DNA of 64,000 nucleotides, taken from the NCBI GenBank assembly GCA_965652025.1, contig CBFGTM010000002.1:62001-126000 (forward strand), in the 5' to 3' direction. Below are positions 1 through 8,477 of the stretch, piece by piece. The stretch's first letter is position 1. Every line of letters starts with the position of its first letter. The notes beneath the pieces were generated by a model. The model ran no database searches and was not told the origin of the DNA. It worked only from the letters and a program-made list of their open reading frames with translations. Both the position numbers and the translations under genes were made by a program. The DNA is from CAVVWJ01 sp965652025 (GTDB taxonomy: Bacteria; Gemmatimonadota; Gemmatimonadetes; Gemmatimonadales; GWC2-71-9).

Positions 1-1777
1 CAGCGCGGCGGCTGAACCCCTCTGCCGCGGCCCGCAATGCACCCGACTCGTAGAGACCCTCGGGCGCAGGGGCCTGCGCCGATACCCTGCCGCTCGAAGT
101 GCAGAGCGCCAGCAGCAGGAGCACCGACCGGCCTCGCCAGCCGCGAAGGGAGCCGCCCAGGCGATGCACCAGCTCCTCGACTTCGGCAATGAGCGCGTGA
201 TCCTCGGCAGTCGGGGTAGAGGGACCGTAGCGGCGGGCCATAAGCCGCTCCCGAATAGCGGCGATCCGGGTTGCGGTTTCCAGGTCGGCTCCCGCAGCCC
301 GGACCGCGGCCGCAATCCCGGTGCGGGAGCGCTGATCCGGATCAGGCATCAGTCCGCGCACCACCGCATCCAGCTTCTCCTCGGCTGAGCGCAGACCGGT
401 CACTGGAGTCGCGACCTGCTTTGGTCGCCGCACCCGGCGCCAGCCACGGGACAGGATCAGGAGTGGAGGTGCCAGGAAGAAGCCGATCCACAGCCACGCG
501 GGGATCCACTGGGCGACCCGCCAGGCTAGTGGAGGAGAGCCGGCCGGCAGCAGCGCCGGCGGCAGAGCCACGGAGGCGTTCGGCTCCTCGACGCTCACCG
601 GGAGCGATGCCAGGGGCACTCCCGCAACCCGATAGGCCCGAGCAGCCAGGTCATAGTATCCGTAGCTCACTGCCGGAAGGGTGAGGGGACCTGCGGAGTC
701 GGGAACCACCAGATAGCGGAAGGTCTTGATGCCACCCACCCGCCCATCGGCTGTGTTCACCTGCTCTTCCACCCGATCCACATACGCGCGTACATCACGG
801 GGCCACTTGATTTCCGGCGGGGGCCAGAGAGCTGTGTTGCCTTCGCCGGTCAACGCCAGCTCCACCGCGACACCTTCACCCGCGTGCGCCGTCTGCGGTG
901 TTACCCGGCGCTCGAGCTTCAGATTCGAACCGACCGCCCCGTTGAAGCCAGCGGGCCGCCCTCCTGGAGGGAGAGCTCTGACGGCTAGGGTTTCAGGCTG
1001 ACTGGAAAGCGCAAAACGCTCTTCCTGGCTGAAGAACTGGAGCGCGAGAGGAGTACTGTACTTCAGCATGGCGCTGGGGACCGGGATGATGCCGGGCACC
1101 AGCGGGAACACCACCTGATGAGCAACGAAGAGGTCGTAGGCGCTTCCCCCGATGTTCCGGGTGGCGGCGATCCCCGCCGGCGCGGACTGAGGGTAGCTCC
1201 AGACCCCGTTGATCACAGGCGGTTGCAGAGTCGGTGGCCGGCGCAATTGCACTCGCAGATCGCGCGGAAACCATGCCGCGGTGACTACGTCGACCTGCTC
1301 GCCGACACTCACCGTCTCGGCGGAGACCACCAGCGCAACCGCGGCTTTACCCCGGGGCGGAGGGGGGGCGCGGTCGAGCAGCGCCCGGAGCCGCGGGTTC
1401 ATAGCTGGACCGGCCAATGCCGTCGCGCCGGGTTCGACATCCACGATGACGGCCGCAGCTTCGCCGACCAGGCGACCCTGCACCGCACGCGCCGGACCGA
1501 TCTGCCAGCGGCCGGGCCGGAGGGCTCGCAGCCGAATTTCGAGCACTGTAGTTCGGGTTGGTCCACCCGAGAAGGCGACCTCGGTTCGCTCGCTGCGAGA
1601 AACGATCTCGAATCCGTTGAGCGGCGCCACCGACAGTTCCATCGGATCGGAGGAACGGCTGACTGCCTGGACGGTGTAGAGCACCTCCTCGCCAACAGGC
1701 ACCCGGTCCTGATCGACCGATGCCCGCAGCTCGGGGCCCCCCTGCTGCAGGGTCAGCAGAAAAAGTGCTGCTACCAA
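1..1777 (-). CDS. batD: BatD-like aerotolerance/oxygen-tolerance protein, 3' end beyond window
   Basis: Open reading frame from about 1777 to the left edge (592 codons seen, C-terminus missing). It starts at a TTG overlapping the stop of the upstream VWA gene by 7 bp, with a GGAGG about 9 nt upstream. The protein has a short hydrophobic N-terminus, then a long extracytoplasmic beta-rich part with Ig-like BatD repeats (phrases such as SVDQDRVPVGEEVLYTVQ and VSAETVSVGEQVDVVTAAWF), then a transmembrane helix (WIPAWLWIGFFLAPPLLIL) and a cytoplasmic stretch. A second hydrophobic segment (SVLLLLAL) is followed by ALRAAAEGF, which looks like the start of a TPR. BatD normally ends soon after its TM helix, so this may be a BatD-BatE fusion. 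Its place after BatA and BatB/C supports the call. The role of Bat proteins (stress resistance with MoxR) is only loosely established. Confidence 0.8.
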   Translation of the reverse strand, partial: MVAALFLLTLQQGGPELRASVDQDRVPVGEEVLYTVQAVSRSSDPMELSVAPLNGFEIVSRSERTEVAFSGGPTRTTVLEIRLRALRPGRWQIGPARAVQGRLVGEAAAVIVDVEPGATALAGPAMNPRLRALLDRAPPPPRGKAAVALVVSAETVSVGEQVDVVTAAWFPRDLRVQLRRPPTLQPPVINGVWSYPQSAPAGIAATRNIGGSAYDLFVAHQVVFPLVPGIIPVPSAMLKYSTPLALQFFSQEERFALSSQPETLAVRALPPGGRPAGFNGAVGSNLKLERRVTPQTAHAGEGVAVELALTGEGNTALWPPPEIKWPRDVRAYVDRVEEQVNTADGRVGGIKTFRYLVVPDSAGPLTLPAVSYGYYDLAARAYRVAGVPLASLPVSVEEPNASVALPPALLPAGSPPLAWRVAQWIPAWLWIGFFLAPPLLILSRGWRRVRRPKQVATPVTGLRSAEEKLDAVVRGLMPDPDQRSRTGIAAAVRAAGADLETATRIAAIRERLMARRYGPSTPTAEDHALIAEVEELVHRLGGSLRGWRGRSVLLLLALCTSSGRVSAQAPAPEGLYESGALRAAAEGFSRRA

Positions 1778-3408
1778 TCCTTTACTCCTCCAGCCGAGCC
1801 GCGCAGCCGTCGCTGCTGCTCCTCCCGAGTCTCCCGCTCCCTCCGCTCCATGGAGTTGAGGATCTGCTCCGCCTGACTCTGGCTCAGTCCCTGGCTCGGC
1901 TGCTCCTGGGGCGACGGTGGTGGCGGAGGGCTGGCACCGCCCGCCGGAGGAGTTCCGCCGCCCCCACCGCCGCCACCTCCGCTGTTGGGGGGCGGCGGTG
2001 GCTGCCGCCGCAACGCCAGCTCAAGGTTCCACTTGGCCCGAGCGGAGGAGGGTTGCAAGCGAAGGGACTCTCGGAGCCGGTCTGCGGCTTCATTCAGCAG
2101 CTCTTGCTGCTTCGTGCTATCGGCTTCGGCCGCCAGCAGGTCCACCAGGCCGAGATTGTACAGGGCGCGATATCTCAGGTCGGGATCGAGCGACTTGGCG
2201 GCTTGCTCCAGCGCGCCTCGCGCCACGTCGTAGCGGCCGGCCTCGAGCGCCGCGGTCCCGGCATTATAGAAAGCAGTATCGCGAGCCCCGGCTGTCCGCG
2301 CCTCCTTCAGGAATTCTGCGGCTGCACCAGCCGGATCTCCCGCCTCCATTGCACGGACACCCGATGTGGGACGCTGGGCCACCGCAGGCTGGGCCAGTAG
2401 CAGCCCGGCAAGTCCCACCAGAGCTGGACCGGGACGTGCGAGGGTGTAACCCGCGAGGAGCAGCACCGCTCCGAGGACCGGAATCCAGGCTCGAGGCACC
2501 AGATCCGCGGTCCGGGTTTCGGCCGTGGGGCTGCGTTTCATTGCCGCCACCAGATCGCGGACAGCTCCAGCCTGGTCGGCAAGCTCACTGGGGACCAGCG
2601 TGCCCTCTGCCGCGTCGACCACGGCCTGCAACACGTCGTCGCGCCGCTGGGTTCGTACCACGTTTCCATCCTCGTCCTGCTTGTACTCCTTGAGCGTGCC
2701 GGCGGAATCTCGAATGGGAATTCGGGTCGGAACCGCGCGGCCCTCTGCAACCACCACCAGGCGGATACCGGCATCCCTCAAGGCTTCAGCCTGGGCTACG
2801 ACCTCTGGCAGGGTATCGTGGGCCTCGCCATCGGTGAAGAGAACCAGCACCCGATCGGCGGCATCCGTTGCGGCGCTCAACAGCTCGGCTCCCTGGGACA
2901 ACACCGCGCTCAAACTGGTTCCGCCCTCGCTGGCGAGGTCGGGATCAATCGCGTCCAAGTACATCCGAACCGCTCCACCGTCCACCGTCAGGGGTGCAAG
3001 GATGTAGCTGCGGCCGGCAAATGCGATCAGGCCGAGGCGGTCGCCTTCGAGATCCTGAATCAGCCTCCGCGCCTCGCGAGCCGTCCGCTGCAGGCGGTTG
3101 GGAGCGACATCCTCCGCCAGCATGGAGCGGCTGATGTCCACGGCAAAGACCAGGCTCAGCGCCCGAGTCTGGGTCTTGACCTCGGTCCGACCCGCTCTCG
3201 GGCCAGCCAGGGCGATAGCGGTGAGCAGCGCGGCAAGCCCGAGTACTGGCGGAGCCCAGCCACCCCGGCTCCGAGCCAGACGGCCGAGGGAGCTGGACCA
3301 CCGCCGCGCCATTCGGATCCGTTGCCGGCGGGCGAGCCACGCCCCAAAGCCAAACGCCAGGCCGATGATGGGCGAGAGAAACAGGATCAGTGGTGCGTCG
3401 AAGCTCAT
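1771..3408 (-). CDS. batB: BatB VWA protein fused to a BatC-like TPR domain
   Basis: 545 aa. Two N-terminal TM helices precede a von Willebrand factor A domain with an intact MIDAS (D91, S93, S95 in DISRS) and a later FTDGEAHD metal-site motif. After another hydrophobic region (about 308-345, ending in a signal-like AQPAVAQ) come TPR-like repeats (AFYNAGTAALEAGRYDVARG, YRALYNLGLVDLLAAEAD). A Pro/Gly linker (about 468-500) leads to the charged tail LSQSQAEQILNSMERRERE, which is typical of BatC. Two normally separate proteins are therefore joined. The ATG overlaps batA's stop by 4 bp. Expected role: membrane-anchored partner of BatA and MoxR in protein assembly or stress tolerance; the exact substrate is unknown. 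Confidence 0.85.
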   Translation of the reverse strand: MSFDAPLILFLSPIIGLAFGFGAWLARRQRIRMARRWSSSLGRLARSRGGWAPPVLGLAALLTAIALAGPRAGRTEVKTQTRALSLVFAVDISRSMLAEDVAPNRLQRTAREARRLIQDLEGDRLGLIAFAGRSYILAPLTVDGGAVRMYLDAIDPDLASEGGTSLSAVLSQGAELLSAATDAADRVLVLFTDGEAHDTLPEVVAQAEALRDAGIRLVVVAEGRAVPTRIPIRDSAGTLKEYKQDEDGNVVRTQRRDDVLQAVVDAAEGTLVPSELADQAGAVRDLVAAMKRSPTAETRTADLVPRAWIPVLGAVLLLAGYTLARPGPALVGLAGLLLAQPAVAQRPTSGVRAMEAGDPAGAAAEFLKEARTAGARDTAFYNAGTAALEAGRYDVARGALEQAAKSLDPDLRYRALYNLGLVDLLAAEADSTKQQELLNEAADRLRESLRLQPSSARAKWNLELALRRQPPPPPNSGGGGGGGGGTPPAGGASPPPPPSPQEQPSQGLSQSQAEQILNSMERRERETREEQQRRLRGSAGGVKDW

Positions 3409-4379
3409 GGTACTCGGACCACCAAGGTGCTGCCCAACAACAACTCGAGACCCAAGGCAGCGACGGCAAGCAGGATCAGCGGACGAGTTGTTTCATCATA
3501 CCGGGTGTAGCGAGTCACCTGGATCGGTGTCTTCTCCAGGGCGTCGATCTGCCGGAAGATCCGGCTCAGCGCTTCACTGTCCTTGGCTCGGAAGTACCGG
3601 CCTCCGGTCTTGTGGGCAATCTCCTGAAGCAGTGGCTCGTCGATCCGAACCGGCAGCAGCTCATACCGAAAGCCGCCCAGGCCCCGGCCCGTCGGGATCG
3701 GAGCCTCACCGATGGTCCCGACTCCGATGGTGTAGACCTTGATGTTGTAGGCGGCAGCGGTGGCTGCGGCGGTCCTGGGGTCGATCAGCCCCTTGTTGTT
3801 CTCTCCGTCGGTGAGCAGCAGAATCACCTTGGACTTGTCGGGCGCGCGCCGGAGCCGGTTGACGGCAGTGGCAAGGCCGCTTCCGATGGCCGTGCCGTCC
3901 TCCAGGCTTCCGATTTTGAGGTCCATGACCGCCTGCTCGATCACCGGGTAATCGAGCGTCACCGGTACTTGGGTCAATGCTTCTCCGGCAAACGCGACGA
4001 GACCGATGCGGTCAGCGCTACGGCCGCGAATGAAACCGACGGCCTGGCGCTTCGCCACCTCGAGACGGTTGGACGGCGCGAAATCCTCGGCCAGCATGCT
4101 GCTGGAAATATCGATGGTGATGACGATGGCAATGCCCTCCTGCTTGATCTCCACCGTGTCACCCCCGATCCGGGGACCAGCCGCGGCGATCACCAGAGCA
4201 GCAATGGTGAATCCCCGCAGCACCGGTGGCAGACGGACCCACCAGCGCCGCCGGCTGGCCTGCGCCGGTAAGCTCACATCGCTGTAACGCGCCGCCGGAA
4301 CCGCGCTTCGCCGGCGCAGCCACCACCAGCCCAGTAATGCCAGCAGCAGGAGGAGCAGCCAGGGCCGAGCGAAGCTCAC
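3405..4379 (-). CDS. batA: BatA-like VWA-domain membrane protein
   Basis: 324 aa with the classical BatA layout: an N-terminal TM helix (WLLLLLLALLGWWWL), a second helix at about 55-70, a VWA domain, and a C-terminal TM helix (PLILLAVAALGLELLLG). The MIDAS motif is complete (D90, S92, S94 in DISSS) and a TDGENNKG motif follows. The start overlaps the upstream gene by 4 bp and the stop overlaps batB by 4 bp, so moxR, DUF58, the membrane protein, batA, batB and batD read as one operon. MoxR ATPases are thought to act with VWA proteins to remodel or activate partner proteins. The family assignment is firm; the physiological role is inferred from context. Confidence 0.88.
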   Translation of the reverse strand: MSFARPWLLLLLLALLGWWWLRRRSAVPAARYSDVSLPAQASRRRWWVRLPPVLRGFTIAALVIAAAGPRIGGDTVEIKQEGIAIVITIDISSSMLAEDFAPSNRLEVAKRQAVGFIRGRSADRIGLVAFAGEALTQVPVTLDYPVIEQAVMDLKIGSLEDGTAIGSGLATAVNRLRRAPDKSKVILLLTDGENNKGLIDPRTAAATAAAYNIKVYTIGVGTIGEAPIPTGRGLGGFRYELLPVRIDEPLLQEIAHKTGGRYFRAKDSEALSRIFRQIDALEKTPIQVTRYTRYDETTRPLILLAVAALGLELLLGSTLVVRVP

Positions 4380-5185
4380 GCCGCCTCCCGCAGCAACCGA
4401 TCGCGGAGCTGAAGGGTGGACTGCGACAGTGCGAGGGCCTGGGGTGAGCCGGTAGATCCGAAACGGGCATCGTCCAGGGCACTCAGCACCTGGCCGAGCT
4501 CCTCCAGAGGCCAGTCGGGACGCACGGCCGCCAACTCACCCAGTAACCGGTCGGTGTCCAGTCCGGGATGCGCAGTCGGCACCCGCTGGGCGATGGCAAC
4601 CCGCAGCCGGGCAGCGGCAAGATTGGCCACGGCCCGGTATTCACCATCGTCCGCCCACCGCGTCAGGGGAGGGTCCGGCAGGTTGGATAAGGGAGGCGGT
4701 GGCAGCATCGCCGGCCCCCGTCGGTTCCACCAGAGATGCAGCGGCACCAGGATAAGAAGAGCGAGCGCACTGAGTAGAAGCAGCGGGAGGAGGCTTACTT
4801 CCCTGCGGGGTACCAGGGAGGCACGGGGCTGTGGCGGCGGCAGCGAGTCCCCGGGAAGATCAGGAAGGACGCTTCGGATCCGGAGGCGCACCGGTTGGCC
4901 CGGGAGCGAATCCACGCTGCCGCCCGAGCCAAGCAGGAGTGGCCCTGGGACCTCGATCGACAGCGGACCCGGCATCCACACGACCACCGGATAGCGGATT
5001 TGGGCCGAGTCTCCCTTGACGATGACCTGGGGCCGGCCGAGCAGCTCCACCGGATCCGCCGGATCCCAGTCCGCTGCCCGGACGACGTGGCCGGCGGGCA
5101 ACGCAATCGTACGCTCCAGCCAGATGGTGTCGCCAACGGTCGGAGGAGCGGCCTGCAGAAGGGCGACCAGTAGCAATGAATGCAT
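4376..5185 (-). CDS. Bat-operon single-span membrane protein (DUF4381-like position)
   Basis: 269 aa. The ATG at 5185 (MHSLLLVALLQA, a short signal peptide) shares one base with the DUF58 stop (TGATG); a longer reading frame upstream is only overlap with DUF58. The N-terminal half looks extracytoplasmic and beta-rich (DTIWLERTIALPAGHVVR onward, resembling a BatD-type Ig module). A TM helix (LLPLLLLSALALLILVPLHL) follows, then a cytoplasmic helical domain containing tandem RLRVAIAQR and LSALDDARFG. A gene in this slot between DUF58 and batA is usually a DUF4381-type protein, and I assign it by position and topology rather than by a decisive motif. It is presumably a subunit of the MoxR/Bat membrane complex. 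Confidence 0.7.
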   Translation of the reverse strand: MHSLLLVALLQAAPPTVGDTIWLERTIALPAGHVVRAADWDPADPVELLGRPQVIVKGDSAQIRYPVVVWMPGPLSIEVPGPLLLGSGGSVDSLPGQPVRLRIRSVLPDLPGDSLPPPQPRASLVPRREVSLLPLLLLSALALLILVPLHLWWNRRGPAMLPPPPLSNLPDPPLTRWADDGEYRAVANLAAARLRVAIAQRVPTAHPGLDTDRLLGELAAVRPDWPLEELGQVLSALDDARFGSTGSPQALALSQSTLQLRDRLLREAA

Positions 5186-6096
5186 CAGCGGTGGAGACGG
5201 CGGGCTCGCAGGGCAAAAGCCCGGCGGAGCGGAATTGCATAATCCGTTCCGGTCTCCAATCGGACGTGATCGGCACCGGACGCCGCCAGCGCCCTGGCGC
5301 GCTCCTCGTGTCGACGCTGCGCCAGATGCGCTACCCGCAGGCGGACCTCGCGGCTGCCGGTGTCCACCAGCACTCGGCGACCCGACTCGGCGTCCATGAT
5401 CTCGATCCATCCTGAGTCCGGCAGATCGTGCTCTCGGGGCTCGTCGATGGTGATCGCCACCACCTCATGCCGGGCGCCCAACCGGCGGAGCGGCTTCTCC
5501 CAGCCTTCGGCGATGAAGTCAGAGAGCACCACGACGATGCTGCGGTGCCGGAGCAACCGGCTGGCGTAGGAGAGGCTTGCTCCCAGATTGGTTCGCCGGC
5601 CGGCAGGCTGAAAGGCCACCAGGTCGCGGATCACCCGCAAGGCATGCCGCCTGCCTTTCCGGGGAGGGATGACCCGTTCGACCGCATCAGAGAACAGCAG
5701 CGCACCCACCCGGTCGTTGTGATACGCGGCCGCGAGCGCCAGCACGGCACCTACCTCCACTGCCAGTCCCGCCTTGGTGAGGGGCTCGCCGAACCGGGTG
5801 GATCCGGACTGATCCACAACCAGCATCAGGGTGAGCTCGCGCTCTTCGGTGAAGGTCTTCACATAAGGACTGGCCAGCCGAGCCGAGACGTTCCAGTCTA
5901 TCGAGCGGAAATCGTCACCGTGCTCATAGGCGCGCACTTCGGCGAACTCCATCCCCTGCCCTCGGAACACCGAGCGGTACTCTCCGGCAAACAGCGACCC
6001 TACCAAGCCCCGGGTCCGGAGCTCGATGGATTTGACCTGTTTGAGGATCTCAGGAGTAACGGGATTGCTAGTCACGAGTCGGGAGTCACGAGTCAC
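5185..6096 (-). CDS. DUF58 domain protein, partner of MoxR
   Basis: 303 aa from the outermost GTG. The DUF58 core is clear: FRGQGMEFAEVRAYEHGDD, RSIDWNVSARL, and a degenerate VWA-like metal site LVVDQSGSTRF, then VVVLSDFIAEGW. Start choice is uncertain. The first ten residues are encoded by a 7-bp repeat array (6070-6100), and another GTG at 6075 gives MTSNPVTPEILKQ, closer to the usual DUF58 N-terminus; I favour 6075 but give the longest frame. No strong ribosome-binding site precedes either start. The protein is cytoplasmic and downstream of moxR, a pairing found in many bacteria. Its function is unknown beyond association with MoxR ATPases. Confidence 0.85.
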   Translation of the reverse strand: MTRDSRLVTSNPVTPEILKQVKSIELRTRGLVGSLFAGEYRSVFRGQGMEFAEVRAYEHGDDFRSIDWNVSARLASPYVKTFTEERELTLMLVVDQSGSTRFGEPLTKAGLAVEVGAVLALAAAYHNDRVGALLFSDAVERVIPPRKGRRHALRVIRDLVAFQPAGRRTNLGASLSYASRLLRHRSIVVVLSDFIAEGWEKPLRRLGARHEVVAITIDEPREHDLPDSGWIEIMDAESGRRVLVDTGSREVRLRVAHLAQRRHEERARALAASGADHVRLETGTDYAIPLRRAFALRARRLHR

Positions 6097-6100
6097 GAGT
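6070..6100 (-). repeat. 7-bp tandem repeat array R1 (AGTCACG units)
   Basis: Four units plus three bases on the plus strand: AGTCACG, AGTCGGG, AGTCACG, AGTCACG, AGT. It lies about 30 nt after the moxR stop and contains both candidate GTG starts of the DUF58 gene. It belongs to the family of eight heptad elements in this window, all at gene 3' ends. This copy has no obvious second arm. Confidence 0.8.
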
Positions 6101-6130
6101 TGGATGGAGACACAGACCTTCCACGGCCCC

Positions 6131-7111
6131 TCAGGGAACCTTGACCGCCCCTAACACCCGGGTCACCACCTGATCGGTCGTGACGTCCTCGGCTTCAGCC
6201 TCGAAAGTGAGGACGATGCGATGGCGAAGCACGTCGGGAGCAAGCGCCCGAACGTCCTCGGGCACGACGTAGGCACGCTCCCGCAAGAAGGCATGGGCCC
6301 GTGCGGCTTGGGCCAGCGCGATCGAAGCGCGCGGCGACCCACCGAAGGCGACCAGGGGCCGAAGATCGGTCAGGCCTACGAGACCGGGGTCACGGGTGGC
6401 GCGGATCAGATCGACGATATAGTCCACCACCTTCTGATCCATGTAGAGGTTGGCGATCTCGCCTCGAGCTGACAGGATGGCCTGGGGATCGAGCAGCCGG
6501 TCGACCGGGATGTCCTTGCCGCCGCTCATGCGGAGCAGAACTTCCTTCTCCTCGTCCCGGCTGGGATAGCCGACCCGCACCTTGAGCATGAAGCGATCCA
6601 GCTGCGCCTCGGGAAGCGGATAGGTCCCTTCGCTTTCGATCGGATTCTGCGTGGCCAGGACCAGGAATGGCTCCTCTAGCGGATAGGTGTTCCCGCCGAT
6701 CGTGACTTGGTGTTCCTGCATGGCCTCGAGCAGCGCTGCCTGAACCTTGGCGGGTGCCCGGTTGATCTCGTCGGCCAGGATAATCTGGGCGAACAACGGC
6801 CCTTTCTTGACGTGAAAGTCCTGGGTCTTCTGGTTGAAGACCATCGTCCCGATCACGTCCGCGGGCAGCAGATCGGGCGTGAACTGGATGCGCGAAAACG
6901 AGGCCCTGATGATTTCCGCCAGGGTCCGGACCGCCAGCGTCTTGGCCAGTCCAGGCACGCCTTCCAGCAGGATGTGACCGCCGGTCAGCAGACCGACGAG
7001 CAGACGCTCAACCATGGCGTCCTGCCCCACGATCCGGCGCGACACTTCCTTCAAGATCCGGGGAACCGGCAACAGCTCCGCGGGTTTCTTCGACAGCTTG
7101 GGGGCACTCAT
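6131..7111 (-). CDS. moxR: MoxR-family AAA+ ATPase
   Basis: 326 aa. Walker A is GVPGLAKT (51-58), Walker B is the ILADEINRAPAK stretch, and sensor 1 is the LATQNPIE motif, followed by the arginine-containing YPLPEAQLDRF of MoxR proteins. The small lid domain follows (LRHRIVLTFEAEAED). MoxR ATPases are cytoplasmic hexameric chaperone-like enzymes acting with VWA-domain partners, here DUF58, BatA and BatB just downstream. The start overlaps the stop of rluB by 4 bp, so the Bat cluster may be co-transcribed with scpA-scpB-rluB. A heptad repeat after its stop could separate it from DUF58 at the RNA level. Confidence 0.95.
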   Translation of the reverse strand: MSAPKLSKKPAELLPVPRILKEVSRRIVGQDAMVERLLVGLLTGGHILLEGVPGLAKTLAVRTLAEIIRASFSRIQFTPDLLPADVIGTMVFNQKTQDFHVKKGPLFAQIILADEINRAPAKVQAALLEAMQEHQVTIGGNTYPLEEPFLVLATQNPIESEGTYPLPEAQLDRFMLKVRVGYPSRDEEKEVLLRMSGGKDIPVDRLLDPQAILSARGEIANLYMDQKVVDYIVDLIRATRDPGLVGLTDLRPLVAFGGSPRASIALAQAARAHAFLRERAYVVPEDVRALAPDVLRHRIVLTFEAEAEDVTTDQVVTRVLGAVKVP

Positions 7112-7896
7112 TCCAGCGTAGCTCCTCGCGATGGCTTTCCCGACGCCCGGCTTCGAGTATCGGTTTCAGGGCGTTCCGGATCGAGACCGATGGCCTGGTA
7201 CAATGCTGCCTCCTCCCGCGGGGTGAGCGGGCGAGAGCGGCCAGGCGGCATGTCGCCCAGGCGCACAGGCCCATAAGAGAGCCGCGCCAGCCGATCGACC
7301 CGCAAGCCCAGCGCTTCGCACCAGCGGCGGACCACCCGGTTGCGTCCCTCGTTCAAGGTGAGGTCTACGATGCTCCGGCCCTCCTTTCCCGGCCGCACCT
7401 TGACCTGGCTCGGCAGCACCGGTCTGCCATCAATAAGGATTCGCTCGTGCACCGCCTTGGCGATCTCCACCGTCGGACGGCCGTGCACCAGAGCGGTGTA
7501 GCGCCGGGGAATCCGGTACCGCGGATGAGTCAGCCGGTGCACCGCCTCGCCGTCGGTGGTGAGCAGCAGCAGTCCGGTGGTCATCACGTCGAGGCGGCCC
7601 ACGTAGGTCAGGGCTGTGGAATCGGAGATGAAATCGAAGACGGTTCGCCGGCCTTCTTCGTCGTCCGCCGATGTCACCACCCCGAGCGGCTTATGGAACG
7701 CCAGCCAGCGGCGCTCCCGGATTTTGACCGCCCGATTCCCCACTGTGATCTTTTGCCGGTCCGGGTCCACCTTCATGCCCAGCGTGGCGGTCTTCCCATC
7801 CACCCGGACCCGGCCGTCCTCGATCAGCTTCTCCGCCGCTCGGCGGGATGCGACCCCGGCGCGGGCCAGCGCGCGCTGGAGTCGCATTTCACTCAC
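7108..7896 (-). CDS. rluB: Pseudouridine synthase RluB/RsuA family
   Basis: 262 aa. An N-terminal S4 RNA-binding domain (RLQRALARAGVASRRAAEKLIEDGRV split as RLQRALARAGVASRR and EDGRVRVDGK) is followed by the catalytic domain with the signature GRLDVMTTGLLLLT; D103 is the expected catalytic aspartate. It should convert a uridine of the large ribosomal subunit (23S position 2605 in E. coli numbering for RluB) to pseudouridine. RsuA-type activity on 16S rRNA cannot be excluded from sequence alone, but location directly after scpA-scpB is typical of rluB. It overlaps scpB and moxR by 4 bp each. Confidence 0.9.
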   Translation of the reverse strand: MSEMRLQRALARAGVASRRAAEKLIEDGRVRVDGKTATLGMKVDPDRQKITVGNRAVKIRERRWLAFHKPLGVVTSADDEEGRRTVFDFISDSTALTYVGRLDVMTTGLLLLTTDGEAVHRLTHPRYRIPRRYTALVHGRPTVEIAKAVHERILIDGRPVLPSQVKVRPGKEGRSIVDLTLNEGRNRVVRRWCEALGLRVDRLARLSYGPVRLGDMPPGRSRPLTPREEAALYQAIGLDPERPETDTRSRASGKPSRGATLE

Positions 7897-8477
7897 GATT
7901 CCGCCTCCACGTAAGCCGCGGCATCATCAATCCCCTCCGCTACTGGACGATGAGGCCGCAGTGCGATGGTCAACTCCTCCGCCTTGGGCAGGTCGGCCAG
8001 GTCCCGCATACCGAGGAGCTCGAGGAAGAGCGGCGTCGTGCCGTACAACAGCGGGCGGCCCAGCGCCTCGCTCCGGCCCACCACCTCTATGAGTCCCCGC
8101 TCCTGCAGCGACCGCAGCACCCCACCGACCGAGACACCTCGGATTTCTTCGATCTCGACCCGGCCTACCGGCTGCCGGTAGGCAATCACCGCCAGCGTCT
8201 CCAGCGTCGCGGCGCTGAGCTTGGGGGTGCGCACCGAGAACTGGGCCCGCTCCAACGCGGCCGCATGCACGGGCCGGGTCAGGATCTGATATCCCCCGGC
8301 CAGCTCGACCAGCTCGATCCCGTGCTGGTTGAAATCGTAGTGCTCCCGGAGCTGCTCCAGGGCCACCCGGACATCGGCAGCGCTGGCATCCGCAGTGAGG
8401 GTCGAGAGCTCTTCGGCCGTGAGAGGACGCGAGGCCGAGAAGAGCGCGGCTTCAACCAGCTGAGCGAGCGGTGTCAC
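7893..8477 (-). CDS. scpB: Segregation and condensation protein B
   Basis: 194 aa with the two winged-helix domains of ScpB: LAQLVEAALFSASRPLTAEEL at the start and the family hallmark LSAATLETLAVIAYRQPVGR followed by EIEEIRGVSVGGVLRSLQERGLI. It is the kite subunit that binds ScpA to bridge the SMC head domains in chromosome condensation. The GTG start lies 26 bp inside the 3' end of scpA, and the stop overlaps rluB by 4 bp, matching the conserved scpA-scpB-rluB order. No smc gene is in the window. Confidence 0.93.
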   Translation of the reverse strand: MTPLAQLVEAALFSASRPLTAEELSTLTADASAADVRVALEQLREHYDFNQHGIELVELAGGYQILTRPVHAAALERAQFSVRTPKLSAATLETLAVIAYRQPVGRVEIEEIRGVSVGGVLRSLQERGLIEVVGRSEALGRPLLYGTTPLFLELLGMRDLADLPKAEELTIALRPHRPVAEGIDDAAAYVEAES

